Numbered from the stretch's first letter, positions 51,425 to 59,442 are shown. The stretch: 64,000 nt of DNA from Actinomycetota bacterium (GCA_004366385.1 ML178782.1:62001-126000); one strand, 5' to 3'. A program made the numbers and translations. The notes: generated by a model not told the origin, from the sequence alone.

Positions 51425-52543
51425 GTGCTCGACCGGAGGGAGGTCGCGGAGCTCGTCTCGCAGCTCGTCTCGATCGAGTCCGTGAACCCCACGCTCGTCC
51501 CAGGCGGCGCGGGCGAGGCCGAGGTCGGACGCTTCGTCGCGGACTGGCTCGAGCGGCACGGGCTCGAGACCGAGTACGAGGAGGTCGAGCCGGGACGGGC
51601 GAACGTCGTCGGGCGCGTGCGCGGGTCGGGTCGCGGGCGCACGCTGCTCCTGAACGCGCACCTGGACACGGTCGGGCTCGGCGGCCCGGACGGCGGGACG
51701 ACGCCGCGCGTCGACGGCGACCGGCTCTACGGGCGCGGCTCGTACGACATGAAGAGCGGGCTCGCGGCGATCATGCTCGCCGCCGCCCGCGCCCGCGACC
51801 TGCGCCTCGCGGGCGACGTCGTCGTGACCGCGGTCTCCGACGAGGAGGATCGCTCGCTCGGCTCCGAGCGGATCGCGGCGACCGTGCAGGCGGACGCGGC
51901 ACTCGTCACCGAGCCCACGGGCATGCGGCTCGCGATCGCGCACCGCGGCTTCCTCTGGCTCGAGCTGGAGACGCAGGGCGTCGCGGCACACGGCTCGCGC
52001 TACGACCTCGGCGTGGACGCGATCGCGCGGATGGGGCACGTGCTCGTCGCGCTGGAGAAACTGGACGCGGAGCTGCGCGCGGACGAGCCGGGGCACCCGC
52101 TCCTCGGCTACGCATCGCTGCACGCGTCGCTGATCGAGGGCGGGACCGAGCTCTCGACCTACCCCGACCGCTGCGTGCTGAAGATCGAGCGACGAACGCT
52201 CCCCGGCGAGACGGTCGAGGCGGTCGAGGCGCAGATCCGCGCAGCAGCGCCGGAGGCGGAGGTGCGGACGCTGTTCGTGCGCGAGCCGCTGGAGACGCCG
52301 CGCGACGCCGAGATCGTCGAGCGGCTGCTTGCGAACACCCAGCCTCTGCTCGGCCACGCGCCGGAGGTCGTGGGCGTGCCGTACTGGACGGACGCGGCGC
52401 TCTTCTCCGCGGCCGGGATCCCGTCCGTCGTCTTCGGCGTCGGCGGCGAGGGCGCGCACGCGGAGCCGGAGTGGGTCGACCTCGGCGACGTCGAGCGTGT
52501 GGCGGAGATCGTGCTCGCGACGATCGCGGACTTCTGCAAGTGA
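51425..52543 (+). CDS. M20-family metallopeptidase (ArgE/DapE-like)
   Basis: A 372-residue zinc amidohydrolase. LLLNAHLDTVGLGGPDGGTT has the first zinc His and the catalytic Asp, GRGSYDMKSGLAAIMLAAAR the bridging Asp, and TAVSDEEDRSLGSERIAATV the Glu pair. HRGFLWLELETQGVAAHGSR belongs to the dimerisation domain and PYWTDAALFSAAGIPSVVFG to the last metal motif. GTG at 51425, nine bases after the SOS-box gene, so it is likely cotranscribed and DNA-damage inducible. A different M20 protein is at 40676. Confidence 0.9.
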   Translation: MLDRREVAELVSQLVSIESVNPTLVPGGAGEAEVGRFVADWLERHGLETEYEEVEPGRANVVGRVRGSGRGRTLLLNAHLDTVGLGGPDGGTTPRVDGDRLYGRGSYDMKSGLAAIMLAAARARDLRLAGDVVVTAVSDEEDRSLGSERIAATVQADAALVTEPTGMRLAIAHRGFLWLELETQGVAAHGSRYDLGVDAIARMGHVLVALEKLDAELRADEPGHPLLGYASLHASLIEGGTELSTYPDRCVLKIERRTLPGETVEAVEAQIRAAAPEAEVRTLFVREPLETPRDAEIVERLLANTQPLLGHAPEVVGVPYWTDAALFSAAGIPSVVFGVGGEGAHAEPEWVDLGDVERVAEIVLATIADFCK

Positions 52544-52574
52544 GGGCGAGGCCGGCCTCGCCCTCACTTGCAGA
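52533..52574. terminator. 42-bp perfect palindrome across the M20 stop codon
   Basis: Arms 52533-52553 and 52554-52574 are exact reverse complements (21 bp, no loop; CCGG at the centre). The stop TGA of the M20 gene lies within the left arm. It sits between convergent genes and can form the same hairpin on both strands, so it is a likely bidirectional terminator. Confidence 0.75.
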
Positions 52575-52580
52575 GCTCCG

Positions 52581-52957
52581 TCAGCGGGACTTCAAGCGCT
52601 CGACCTCGCGGTCGATGTCCGCCTCAGTGGTCGGCCGATCGAAGTAGTAGGCGCGAAGACCGGCGATCGTGACGAGAACGCCGCCGATCAGGGCGACCCA
52701 GACGATCCACGGATCCCAGTCCCCTGAGTACCTCGGCCTCGAGCTCAGGTGCTCGGGCCAGCCGCCGGCGGACTCGTACTGCGTGACGATCCAGACGGGC
52801 GTGAGGACGAGCAGCGAGAGCGCGTAGATCGTGAGATAGAGCTTGAACTTGCGGATGTGCTCCAGGTGTCGGATCGCGAACTTCCGGAGCGTCCCGACCT
52901 CCGGACGAACCTCGAGTCCGAGGATTCACTGATGCCCGGGTCGACGTGGCGAGACAT
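52581..52957 (-). pseudogene. 2TM-domain membrane protein with a single-base frameshift
   Basis: ATG at 52957 begins MSRHVDPGISESSDS. The correct sequence then moves into another frame: EVRPEVGTLRKFAIRHLEHI, FKLYLTIYALSLLVLTPVWI, WIVWVALIGGVLVTIAGLRA, YYFDRPTTEADIDREVERLK. The stop is at 52581. The whole interval is 377 bases, one short of 126 codons, and a stop blocks the second frame just upstream. The two-helix layout with a C-terminal charged helix is like 2TM-domain proteins. A base was lost near 52912-52920 in the genome or the read. Confidence 0.7.
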
Positions 52958-53007
52958 GCTCGAGCCTTGACGGGGCTCTAGGCAATGCCCCCACAGAGGA
53001 GGTTCAG

Positions 53008-53292
53008 ATGTTCACCTACGTCGGGCTCTTCAGGCTCACGCCGGTTGCGCGGGAGCAGATCGAGAAGACCCCTGAGTACTTCGAGAAGATCCACGAGATC
53101 GTCGAGGCCGAGGGCGGCACCGTCGAGCGCTTCCTCGCGATCATGGGCCCGTGGGAGTACTTCGGCATCTTCGAGTATCCCGATCTCGAGGCCGCGTTCC
53201 GCGTCCTCGGCAAGATCGCGAAGCTCGAGGTGTTCGAGACCGAGACGTTCCCGGCCGAGGACGTCAAGCTCTTCTGGAAGGCGCTCGTCTAG
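53008..53292 (+). CDS. GYD domain-containing protein
   Basis: A 94-residue protein. FTYVGLFRLTPVAREQIEKT, VEAEGGTVERFLAIMGPWEY and FGIFEYPDLEAAFRVLGKIA match the GYD fold, a dimeric alpha/beta barrel-like domain of unknown role. ATG at 53008 has GGAGG seven bases upstream. It is followed by a tRNA gene on the other strand. Confidence 0.85.
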   Translation: MFTYVGLFRLTPVAREQIEKTPEYFEKIHEIVEAEGGTVERFLAIMGPWEYFGIFEYPDLEAAFRVLGKIAKLEVFETETFPAEDVKLFWKALV

Positions 53293-53373
53293 CGTCGTCG
53301 GGTTCCAGCGGACGCAACGTGGGCCGCCTCCGGGCGGCTCACGCCGTCTTGGCGGGAACGGCACCACTGATGA

Positions 53374-53446
53374 TGCCCCCAACGGGATTCGAACCCGTGC
53401 TGCCACCTTGAAAGGGTGGTGACCTAGGCCGCTAGTCGATGGGGGC
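53374..53446 (-). tRNA. tRNA-Glu (anticodon TTC)
   Basis: The complement folds with acceptor GCCCCCA/TGGGGGC, anticodon stem CCACC/GGTGG around TTC, and a T arm GGGTTCGAATCCC. No CCA is encoded. TACACT, nine bases upstream (53456-53461, complement), may be the -10; the same hexamer precedes tRNA-Lys. Confidence 0.95.
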
Positions 53447-53491
53447 CCGGCTCGGAGTGTAGAGGGGGCGCACGGCGCTACTCTGAGCCGC

Positions 53492-54025
53492 ATGACTGCG
53501 ACGGCCACGCCCGCCCACGTCCTCGGTCGGCTCGCCGACGAGCGGCGCCTCCGCGTGCTCGCGGCGGTCGCGCTCGGCGAGACGTCCGTCCCGGAGATCG
53601 CGGAGCGCGCCGGGCTCAGCGGCGACGAGACCGCCCGGGCGCTGGCGCAGCTCATGGGCGCGGGCATCGTCACGCAGGAGCCGAGTGGCCTCGAGGTCGA
53701 CTTCCGCGCGTTCTCGGAGGCCGCGCGCGCCGCCTCCACCCCGCGCCGCCGGCCGTCGCTCGACGATGCCACGCCCGAACAGGCGGCGGTGCTCCGCAAC
53801 TTCGTCGACGAGCACGGCCGGATCACCGCGCTCCCCGCACGCGAGGCGAAACGACGGCTCGTGCTCGAGTACGTCGCCGCGCGGTTCGAGCCCGGCCGCG
53901 AGTACGACGAGAAGCAGGTGAACGGCGTGCTGCTCGAGCTGTTCGACGACCCGGCGTCGCTACGCCGCTTCCTCGTCGACGAACAGCTGCTCGAGCGCGA
54001 GGCGGGCATCTACCGCCGCAGGTAG
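53492..54025 (+). CDS. DUF2087 transcriptional regulator with ArsR-like N-terminus
   Basis: A 177-residue DNA-binding protein. Residues 1-70 are a winged helix (LADERRLRVLAAVALGETSV, IAERAGLSGDETARALAQLM). Residues 95-170 are DUF2087 (AVLRNFVDEHGRITALPARE, GREYDEKQVNGVLLELFDDP, LRRFLVDEQLLEREAGIYRR). Domain order is that of actinobacterial HTH-DUF2087 proteins. ATG at 53492. The operator is unknown. Confidence 0.8.
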   Translation: MTATATPAHVLGRLADERRLRVLAAVALGETSVPEIAERAGLSGDETARALAQLMGAGIVTQEPSGLEVDFRAFSEAARAASTPRRRPSLDDATPEQAAVLRNFVDEHGRITALPAREAKRRLVLEYVAARFEPGREYDEKQVNGVLLELFDDPASLRRFLVDEQLLEREAGIYRRR

Positions 54026-54043
54026 CCGCCTACACTGCCCGCG

Positions 54044-54116
54044 CGGGCCGGTAGCTCAGCTGGTAGAGCAGGGGACTTTTAATCCCAAGGTCGCAGGTTC
54101 GATCCCTGCCCGGCCC
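54044..54116 (+). tRNA. tRNA-Lys (anticodon TTT)
   Basis: Cloverleaf with acceptor GGGCCGG/CCGGCCC, D arm TAGCTCAGCTGGTAGAGC, anticodon stem GGGAC with TTT in the loop, and T arm GCAGGTTCGATCCCTGC. The discriminator is A. TACACT at 54030-54035 is a likely -10. Confidence 0.95.
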
Positions 54117-54189
54117 ACTCGCGAAGCGAGTTGTCCCGGCGAAGCCGGGACCAGTGGAGGGGGTCTGGGGGAACCGGGAGGTTCCCCCA
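54116..54189 (+). terminator. three successive hairpins after tRNA-Lys
   Basis: Stems at 54116-54130 (6 bp, GAA loop), 54132-54150 (8 bp, GAA loop) and 54164-54189 (11 bp, GGGA loop). There is no U-tract. Together they may stop transcription or protect the tRNA 3' end. Confidence 0.5.
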
Positions 54190-54259
54190 GCCGTGCGGAG
54201 GGGCGCGCCAGACCCGCCCGCCGCGCGCGCTGTCGGCCTCCGCTGCGTACGATCCGTCC

Positions 54260-54868
54260 GTGCACGAGGTTCGGGCGGGCATCTGGCACTGGGAAGCGCG
54301 GCATCCGGAGTGGAACGAGCGGCAGTGGTGGGGACCGCTCGTGTCGTCGTACGCGATCGACGCCGGCGGGCGCCTCGTGCTCTTCGACCCGCTCTCGCCG
54401 CCGGCCGAGCTCGACACGTGGGCGCAGGAGCGGGAGACCGCGATCGTCCCGAGCTGCCCCTGGCACCGGCGTGACGCCGAGACCCTGGCGGGCCGCTACG
54501 GCGCGCCGCTGTACGTGCCGCCGCCCGACGAGGGCGATCCGAGCCCCGTGGACGGAACCGTGTTCAGGGAGGGCGACCGGCTGCCGGTCGGCGTCGAGGC
54601 GTTCCCGGGGATGGAGCCGAACGACCTCGTGCTCTGGGTCGAGAGCCACGGGGCGCTCGTCGCCGGGGACACGCTCCAGGACCGCGGCGCCGGCCTCCAG
54701 TTCCTCGGCGACCTCCCGAACAACGTCCCCCCGGAGCTCGCCGTCGACGCGGAGCAGGCCCGCGCGCGCATGCAGCCGCTGCTCGCGCTCCCCGTCGAGG
54801 TCGTCCTGCCCACGCACGGTGCACCCACGGGCCGTGCCGCGCTCGAGGCCGCGCTCGAGGCCGGCTAG
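54260..54868 (+). CDS. MBL-fold hydrolase with degenerate metal motif
   Basis: A 202-residue MBL-fold protein. Its N-terminal strand order (SSYAIDAGGRLVLFDPLSPP) and VESHGALVAGDTLQDRGAGL are clear. The usual HxHxDH is replaced by SCPWHRRDAETLAGRYGAPL, and the closing VLPTHGAPTGRAALEAALEA keeps one His. It therefore probably binds metal weakly or not at all. GTG at 54260. It converges with the deacetylase, five bases apart. Confidence 0.75.
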   Translation: MHEVRAGIWHWEARHPEWNERQWWGPLVSSYAIDAGGRLVLFDPLSPPAELDTWAQERETAIVPSCPWHRRDAETLAGRYGAPLYVPPPDEGDPSPVDGTVFREGDRLPVGVEAFPGMEPNDLVLWVESHGALVAGDTLQDRGAGLQFLGDLPNNVPPELAVDAEQARARMQPLLALPVEVVLPTHGAPTGRAALEAALEAG

Positions 54869-54872
54869 GGCG

Positions 54873-56105
54873 CTACGGCGTCGCAGTCCGGACGGCATCC
54901 GCGACTACGACACCACGACCGGGCGCCACCCGCGACACGCGGACCGACGGCCGATCCCCCGCCTGCAGCGGGAACACGCCGAGCGACACCCAGCTGCCGC
55001 CGTTCCGCCGCTGGTCGACTCGGACGACCCGTGGCCCCGCGACGGTCTCGACCACGAACGGCGTCGCGGCGTTGTTGCGGGTGCCTGCCGGCCACCAGGC
55101 CGACACGCGGTACGTGGAGGTCTGCGGCACGAGCACGCGGAACCGCGCCGGCGCCGGGTGAGCAGCAGGCTGCGCGTACCGGAAAGTCGAGCCGAACGCC
55201 GACGCGCGCGCTCCTCCCACCCAACCAGGCTCCGCGGTAAAGCGCGGCGATCGATCGTCGACCGTCTGCCGGTAGACGGCTGCGAAGCGAAAGAGGTCGA
55301 CGAAGCGGTAGCCGCGACCGCGCAGCGCCGAGATGACTCCCGGAAGGGCTGACGCGTCGAGCGTCGTCCCGTCGTTCGCCGCGCCGAGGTGCATGAGCAC
55401 GATCGCCCCGGGCCGGGCAGCATCGAGGACACGCGCGCGCACCGACGCCGCCGACCGGCCTGCGGCCGCGCCCTGCCAGCCGAGCGTGTCGACTGTCCAT
55501 CGGATCGCCCCGTAGCCCATCCCGTTCACGACTGCGATCGTGCGCGCGTTCCGGTCGCCGTACGGGAAGCGGAAGAGCGGGGCGGGATCGGCCTTCGTCG
55601 CGCGGCGGATCGCGGTCGCGCCGCCGACGATCTCGTCGCGGACGCGAGCGTCGGAGAGCGGGGTCAGGTGCGGATGCGTGCGCGTGTGGTTCCCGACGGC
55701 GTGACTCGCGGCGATCCTCCGTGCCGTCCCCGGGTAGCGGTCGACCCACTGCCCGCAGAGGAAGAACGTCGCCGGTACCTGCTCACGCACCAGCGTCTGC
55801 AGAATCGGCGCCGCGCCGCGGTCGTCGCCACAGGCGTCGAAGGTGAGCGCGATCACGCGGCTCGAGGTCGGAATGCGCTCCCACTCGGTGCCGAGGAGCC
55901 TCGGGGAGACGCGATGCACCACGGCGGAAGCGACCGGCTGCGTGCTCCCGTCCGCCTCGACCGGCGGCTCCTGCGGCGCCGTGCGCGTCTCCGGAAGCTC
56001 ACCGCTCCCGGCCGAGCACGCAGCCGCGACGAACGCGACGGCGAGCACCGCTGCCGGCCGCCCGTCCACGGTGGGAAGCATCGCGGCAGCACGCCCTTCG
56101 CGCAT
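54873..56105 (-). CDS. polysaccharide deacetylase lipoprotein with C-terminal CBM-like domain
   Basis: A 410-residue exported protein. The N-terminus has a lipobox (AFVAAACSAG). The NodB domain (about 85-280) has VIALTFDACGDDRGAAPILQ with the metal/catalytic Asp, HAVGNHTRTHPHLTPLSDAR with the His pair, PLFRFPYGDRNARTIAVVNG and AIVLMHLGAAND. Residues 300-410 resemble a golvesin/xanthan-lyase-type carbohydrate-binding domain (TSTYRVSAWWPAGTRNN, VVVADAVRTATP). It probably deacetylates peptidoglycan or a related polymer at the cell surface. The start may be ATG or the Met at 56081. Confidence 0.88.
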   Translation of the reverse strand: MREGRAAAMLPTVDGRPAAVLAVAFVAAACSAGSGELPETRTAPQEPPVEADGSTQPVASAVVHRVSPRLLGTEWERIPTSSRVIALTFDACGDDRGAAPILQTLVREQVPATFFLCGQWVDRYPGTARRIAASHAVGNHTRTHPHLTPLSDARVRDEIVGGATAIRRATKADPAPLFRFPYGDRNARTIAVVNGMGYGAIRWTVDTLGWQGAAAGRSAASVRARVLDAARPGAIVLMHLGAANDGTTLDASALPGVISALRGRGYRFVDLFRFAAVYRQTVDDRSPRFTAEPGWVGGARASAFGSTFRYAQPAAHPAPARFRVLVPQTSTYRVSAWWPAGTRNNAATPFVVETVAGPRVVRVDQRRNGGSWVSLGVFPLQAGDRPSVRVSRVAPGRGVVVADAVRTATP

Positions 56106-56164
56106 CGGCGCATACCGGGATCGGGCGCGCGGGTTTCTACCGCCCGCTTGCTAGCGTCAGCGGC

Positions 56165-56548
56165 GTGGAGCGCTGGCATCTTCCCTCGATCGAGGCGGAC
56201 GGGAAGCGGGAGCCGCGTGTCCTCTTCTCCGGCCCGGACTGCCGCGCGGTCGTGTTCGACCTGAACGCGGGCGACGAGCTCGGCGACCACCGCTTGCACG
56301 AGCACGCGGTGGTGCAGGTCGTGTCGGGCCGGCTCGGTATCACGCTCTCCGGCGAGGAGCTCGAGTGCGAGGCGGGGATGCTCATGACCTTCGTGGCCGG
56401 GGAGACGCGCAGCGTCCGCGCCCTCGAGCCGTCCCGGCTCCTGCTGCTCCTCACGCCCTGGCCCGGAGACGGCCACTTCCCCGAGGGCGAGGACACCGAT
56501 CCGGGCCGCATGCCCGCGAACGCGACCGCGCCGCCGCTCGGCGAGTGA
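56165..56548 (+). CDS. cupin domain-containing protein
   Basis: A 127-residue single cupin barrel. DLNAGDELGDHRLHEHAVVQ and VVSGRLGITLSGEELECEAG are motif 1 with its His set, and GMLMTFVAGETRSVRALEPS is the motif 2 region. GTG at 56165. The metal and function are unknown. It is divergent from the deacetylase. Confidence 0.8.
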   Translation: MERWHLPSIEADGKREPRVLFSGPDCRAVVFDLNAGDELGDHRLHEHAVVQVVSGRLGITLSGEELECEAGMLMTFVAGETRSVRALEPSRLLLLLTPWPGDGHFPEGEDTDPGRMPANATAPPLGE

Positions 56549-56580
56549 GGAGAGCCCGGGCCGGGCGGCCCGGGCTCTCC
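56549..56580. terminator. 14-bp stem hairpin between convergent genes
   Basis: Arms at 56549-56562 and 56567-56580 pair perfectly around a GGGC loop, directly at the cupin stop and seven bases from the amidase stop. Confidence 0.75.
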
Positions 56581-56587
56581 GGTCTAC

Positions 56588-58345
56588 CTACGGCGCCGGG
56601 TTCGGGGCGCCGGGGAACAGGTCGTCCCCGATCGTCGGGATGAACTGCGGCGGGACGCGCACTTTCGTCGCCTGCTCGTAGTCGTAGGCGAGGCCGATCA
56701 GCTTCGGCTCGTCCCAGCGGCCGCCGATGAACGTGATCCCGATCGGCAGCCCCGGGTGCTTGGGGTGCTTCTTGCACCGGCTCGAGCCGTAGTGGCCTCG
56801 CGACTGCTTCTTCTTGCACGCCTCGGGCTGACCGAGGTAGCCGGCGGGCACCGTGATGTCGGCGTAGCCCGACACCGCAGCGGCCGAGGACGAGAACACG
56901 AAGTACTCGAAGTGGCCGTCGAGGTCACCCTCCTCCGGGTTGTCGTTGTTCGGCCAGGCCGGCCCGTTCGTCAGGGCCACGATCGCGTCGAGGTCGTTCT
57001 CGGCCATGAGGTCGTCGATCTCCTGCTGGACCGGCGGCGTCACGCCGGCACGGATGTCGGCGCACTCCTGGTCACGGCCGTTCGTGTCCTCGGCGAGCTC
57101 GAACACGGCGTCGTCCCAGGGGCCTTCCAGCTCGGGATTGGCCTGGTTGAACGCGATCAGCTCGGCGAGGGTCTGCGGGTACGGGTCGCCGGTCACCGGG
57201 TTCGTGCCGACGGCGTACTTCTGGAGGTACGCCGCGATGTCGGTCTTGTACTCGCACAGGAGCGCGTCGAACTCGCCGGCGGTCGCCGACAGGTCGATGT
57301 CCATCCCCTCGATGACCGTGGCGCCCTCCTTCTTGAGAGCCTTGACCGCCTCGTCGAGGATCGGCTCGATCACCGGCCCGGTCAGGTCACGATCGACGAA
57401 GGTGCCTTCACGCCAGACGCCGATCCGGGCGCCCTTGAGCGCCTTCTTGTCGAGGAACTTCGTGTAGTCGGCGAAGGCCTCGTCGGTCTGGTCCTCGGTC
57501 GCGGCGTCCTGCGGGTCGACTCCGATGGCAGCCCCGAGGAGCACGGCAGCGTCCGTCACGTTGCGGGCGATCGGGCCGGCCGTGTCCTGGTCGGCGCTGA
57601 TCGGGACGATGCCTGTGCGGCTCCACAGCCCGAGCGTGGGCTTGATCCCGACGACGCCGTTGGCGCCGGACGGGCACACGATCGAGCCGTCCGTCTCCGT
57701 GCCGACGGCCGCGACGGCGAGGTCCGCAGCCGCCACGACGGCGGAGCCGGAGCTCGAGCCGCACGGGTTGCGATCGAGGACGTAGGGCATGCTCCCCTGG
57801 CCGCCGATCCCGCTCCAGCCGCTCGACGGAAAACCGGACCGGAAGTTGGCCCACTCGGACAGGTTCGCCTTGCCGATGATGAGCGCGCCGGCGGCCTTCA
57901 GGCGCGCGGTGATGAACGCGTCACTCGGCGTGCTCCCGGCGAGCGCCCAGGAGCCGGCCGTCGTCGGCATGCCGGTGGTGTTGATGATGTCCTTGACGAT
58001 GATCGGGATCCCGAGCAGCGGTCGCTTGTCGCCCTTGCGCCGCGCCTTGTCGGCCGCCCGCGCGTCGGCGAGGGCCGTCGGGCTGACCGTGATCACCGCG
58101 TTGAGCTTCGGGTTCAGCTGCTTGATGCGCTTGAGGTAGAAGCTCGTCAGCTCGACCGAGCTCAGCCGGCCCTTGTTCATCAGCTTCTGGAGCTCCGGGA
58201 TCGTCGTCTGGTCGACGTCGATGCCCTCGACCTTGGTCTTCGTCGGGTCGCCCCCGAGGCCGAAGTGCGCCGCCGCGCCGGACACTCCGAGCACGAGGGC
58301 CAGCAGGGTCGCCAGGACAAGGGAGCGCCGCAGTCGGCTGCTCAT
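56588..58345 (-). CDS. exported amidase signature-family protein
   Basis: A 585-residue protein with a signal peptide (LRRSLVLATLLALVLGVSGA). The Ser-cisSer-Lys triad is visible: Lys in PIIVKDIINTTGMPTTAG, the cis-Ser in NPCGSSSGSAVVAAADLAVA, and the nucleophile in GTETDGSIVCPSGANGVVGI. A C-terminal insert includes KKKQSRGHYGSSRCKKHP with two Cys residues. ATG at 58345 has GAGGAGG seven bases upstream and overlaps the stop of a small upstream frame (ATGA). The amide substrate is unknown; it acts outside the cytoplasm. Confidence 0.9.
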   Translation of the reverse strand: MSSRLRRSLVLATLLALVLGVSGAAAHFGLGGDPTKTKVEGIDVDQTTIPELQKLMNKGRLSSVELTSFYLKRIKQLNPKLNAVITVSPTALADARAADKARRKGDKRPLLGIPIIVKDIINTTGMPTTAGSWALAGSTPSDAFITARLKAAGALIIGKANLSEWANFRSGFPSSGWSGIGGQGSMPYVLDRNPCGSSSGSAVVAAADLAVAAVGTETDGSIVCPSGANGVVGIKPTLGLWSRTGIVPISADQDTAGPIARNVTDAAVLLGAAIGVDPQDAATEDQTDEAFADYTKFLDKKALKGARIGVWREGTFVDRDLTGPVIEPILDEAVKALKKEGATVIEGMDIDLSATAGEFDALLCEYKTDIAAYLQKYAVGTNPVTGDPYPQTLAELIAFNQANPELEGPWDDAVFELAEDTNGRDQECADIRAGVTPPVQQEIDDLMAENDLDAIVALTNGPAWPNNDNPEEGDLDGHFEYFVFSSSAAAVSGYADITVPAGYLGQPEACKKKQSRGHYGSSRCKKHPKHPGLPIGITFIGGRWDEPKLIGLAYDYEQATKVRVPPQFIPTIGDDLFPGAPNPAP

Positions 58346-58464
58346 CGTGTGACCTCCTCGATCGTGTGACGGCACGCCTGCGCCCGATCGGCCAGGCGTG
58401 CGACGAACGTCCTCCGGTCGGGCCTCCGCTCGCCTCCGGCCGGTACGGCATCGGTCTCGCCCAT
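58342..58464 (-). CDS. 40-residue upstream small protein coupled to the amidase
   Basis: ATG at 58464 has AGGAGGGGG seven bases upstream, and the frame ends in a TGA overlapping the amidase ATG. The peptide (MGETDAVPAGGERRPDR, then VARLADRAQACRHTIEEVTR) is hydrophilic and basic with one Cys. Strong ribosome site, exact overlap and a good promoter before it argue that it is translated. It could be a leader peptide or a partner. Confidence 0.55.
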   Translation of the reverse strand: MGETDAVPAGGERRPDRRTFVARLADRAQACRHTIEEVTR

Positions 58465-58578
58465 GAGTCTCCCCCTCCTGTCGCTGGCGGGCTGACCCCG
58501 GTCGCGCCCAGGAGGACATCGCACCCGAATCGGCTCCTCGGGGGGAGCCCGCAAGCCCTGCGCGAGACCGGCGACCCG

Positions 58579-58607
58579 ACCCTACGACCTCGTGTCCGAC
58601 ATGTCAA
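58579..58607 (-). promoter_or_regulatory. consensus sigma-70 promoter for the small ORF-amidase unit
   Basis: On the minus strand -35 TTGACA (58602-58607) and -10 TAGGGT (58579-58584) with a 17-bp spacer. It lies about 110 bases before the small frame and 230 before the amidase. The remaining leader shows no strong fold by eye. Confidence 0.7.
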
Positions 58608-58622
58608 CCAATGAGAACGAGT

Positions 58623-58639
58623 CGCTCAGTTGCTGAGCG
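58623..58639 (-). terminator. hairpin after the thioredoxin-like gene
   Basis: CGCTCAG and CTGAGCG (7 bp) around TTG, seven bases past the stop of the minus-strand thioredoxin-like gene, followed by a T-containing stretch (TTCTCATTGG). A probable terminator for the stress cluster. Confidence 0.55.
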
Positions 58640-58645
58640 TACGGG

Positions 58646-58954
58646 CTATCCGGCGTCGATGTGCGGGCGGATCAGCTCGTCGATCTCACGGCCCGTCGAG
58701 CGCCCCTCGAGCCGGCCCACGACCCTGCCCTGGTCCACGAGCAGGAGCGCGGGCGCCGAGCCCACGCCGAGCGAGCGCACCGACTCCGGGTGCTCGTCGG
58801 CGTCGAGGTGCACGACCCGCAGCTTGCGTCGCTGCGTCACCTCGACCCAGGCGACGAGGCTCTCCATCCTCCGCGACGCACCGGAGCGCCGGCTCTGGAC
58901 GAACACCAGCGTCGGCAGGCGCACGCCGCTCCGGGAACGCCTCACGGAGCTCAT
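58646..58954 (-). CDS. thioredoxin-like protein without the CxxC motif
   Basis: A 102-residue thioredoxin-fold protein. VHLDADEHPESVRSLGVGSA, PALLLVDQGRVVGRLEGRST and GREIDELIRPHIDAG are the second half of the fold with the cis-Pro. The active-site position reads LVFVQSRRSGASRRMESLVA, with no Cys where CxxC should be, so it cannot do dithiol exchange. It may bind a peptide or partner instead. ATG at 58954 (MSSVRRSRS); an in-frame start at 58996 is less likely. Confidence 0.7.
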   Translation of the reverse strand: MSSVRRSRSGVRLPTLVFVQSRRSGASRRMESLVAWVEVTQRRKLRVVHLDADEHPESVRSLGVGSAPALLLVDQGRVVGRLEGRSTGREIDELIRPHIDAG

Positions 58955-59006
58955 GCAGGAGATGTGCCCTCGATCCGGCTCCGCGAAACGCGGCACCGGG
59001 TGAGCG

Positions 59007-59378
59007 CTACGGCGCCTGCGGCTCGTCGGGCTTCGCGAGCCGCACGGTCATCCACTCGGCGCCGTCGCGGGTCGCGGAGTCCACGCCGTCGACGAGCCTG
59101 GACACGACCCGCTTGAGCCCGCGGTCGCTCGAGCTGCCCGGGCGCAGCGGGCCGACGGACACCGCGAGCGAGCCCTCGCCCGCGACGACCGACACCGTCG
59201 CCTCCTCCCCCTCGACCGCCTCGAGCAGGCTGAGGATCGCAAGCTGGAGGTCGTCCATCCGCTCGTAGGGGAGGTCGAACCTCGTGCCGATCCCGCCGAG
59301 GACGAGCGTCGGGACCGCCCGGAAGCGGTCGTCGGCCGGGAGCGTGAGCGTGATCGTGTCGATCGAGCCGTCGAGCAT
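59007..59378 (-). CDS. RsbW/HATPase-like protein with degenerate ATP site
   Basis: A 123-residue GHKL-like domain. ITLTLPADDRFRAVPTLVLG and YERMDDLQLAILSLLEAVEG follow the SpoIIAB/RsbW pattern, but the N-box Asn and the DxGxG motif are not evident (SLAVSVGPLRPGSSSDRG). It may bind a sigma or STAS partner without kinase activity. ATG at 59378. It lies 64 bases after a STAS gene and before the thioredoxin-like gene on the same strand. Confidence 0.65.
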   Translation of the reverse strand: MLDGSIDTITLTLPADDRFRAVPTLVLGGIGTRFDLPYERMDDLQLAILSLLEAVEGEEATVSVVAGEGSLAVSVGPLRPGSSSDRGLKRVVSRLVDGVDSATRDGAEWMTVRLAKPDEPQAP

Positions 59379-59442
59379 GGTCTCGGCTACGAGTCTGCCC
59401 GACGAGGCAGACCCGTGCCGCCCGCTGCCCGTGCGATCGCCG

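Noticed and set aside
58366-58614. 82-residue plus-strand frame between amidase and thioredoxin-like genes
   Set aside because: No ribosome site, composition like an antisense frame, and it crosses the amidase promoter.
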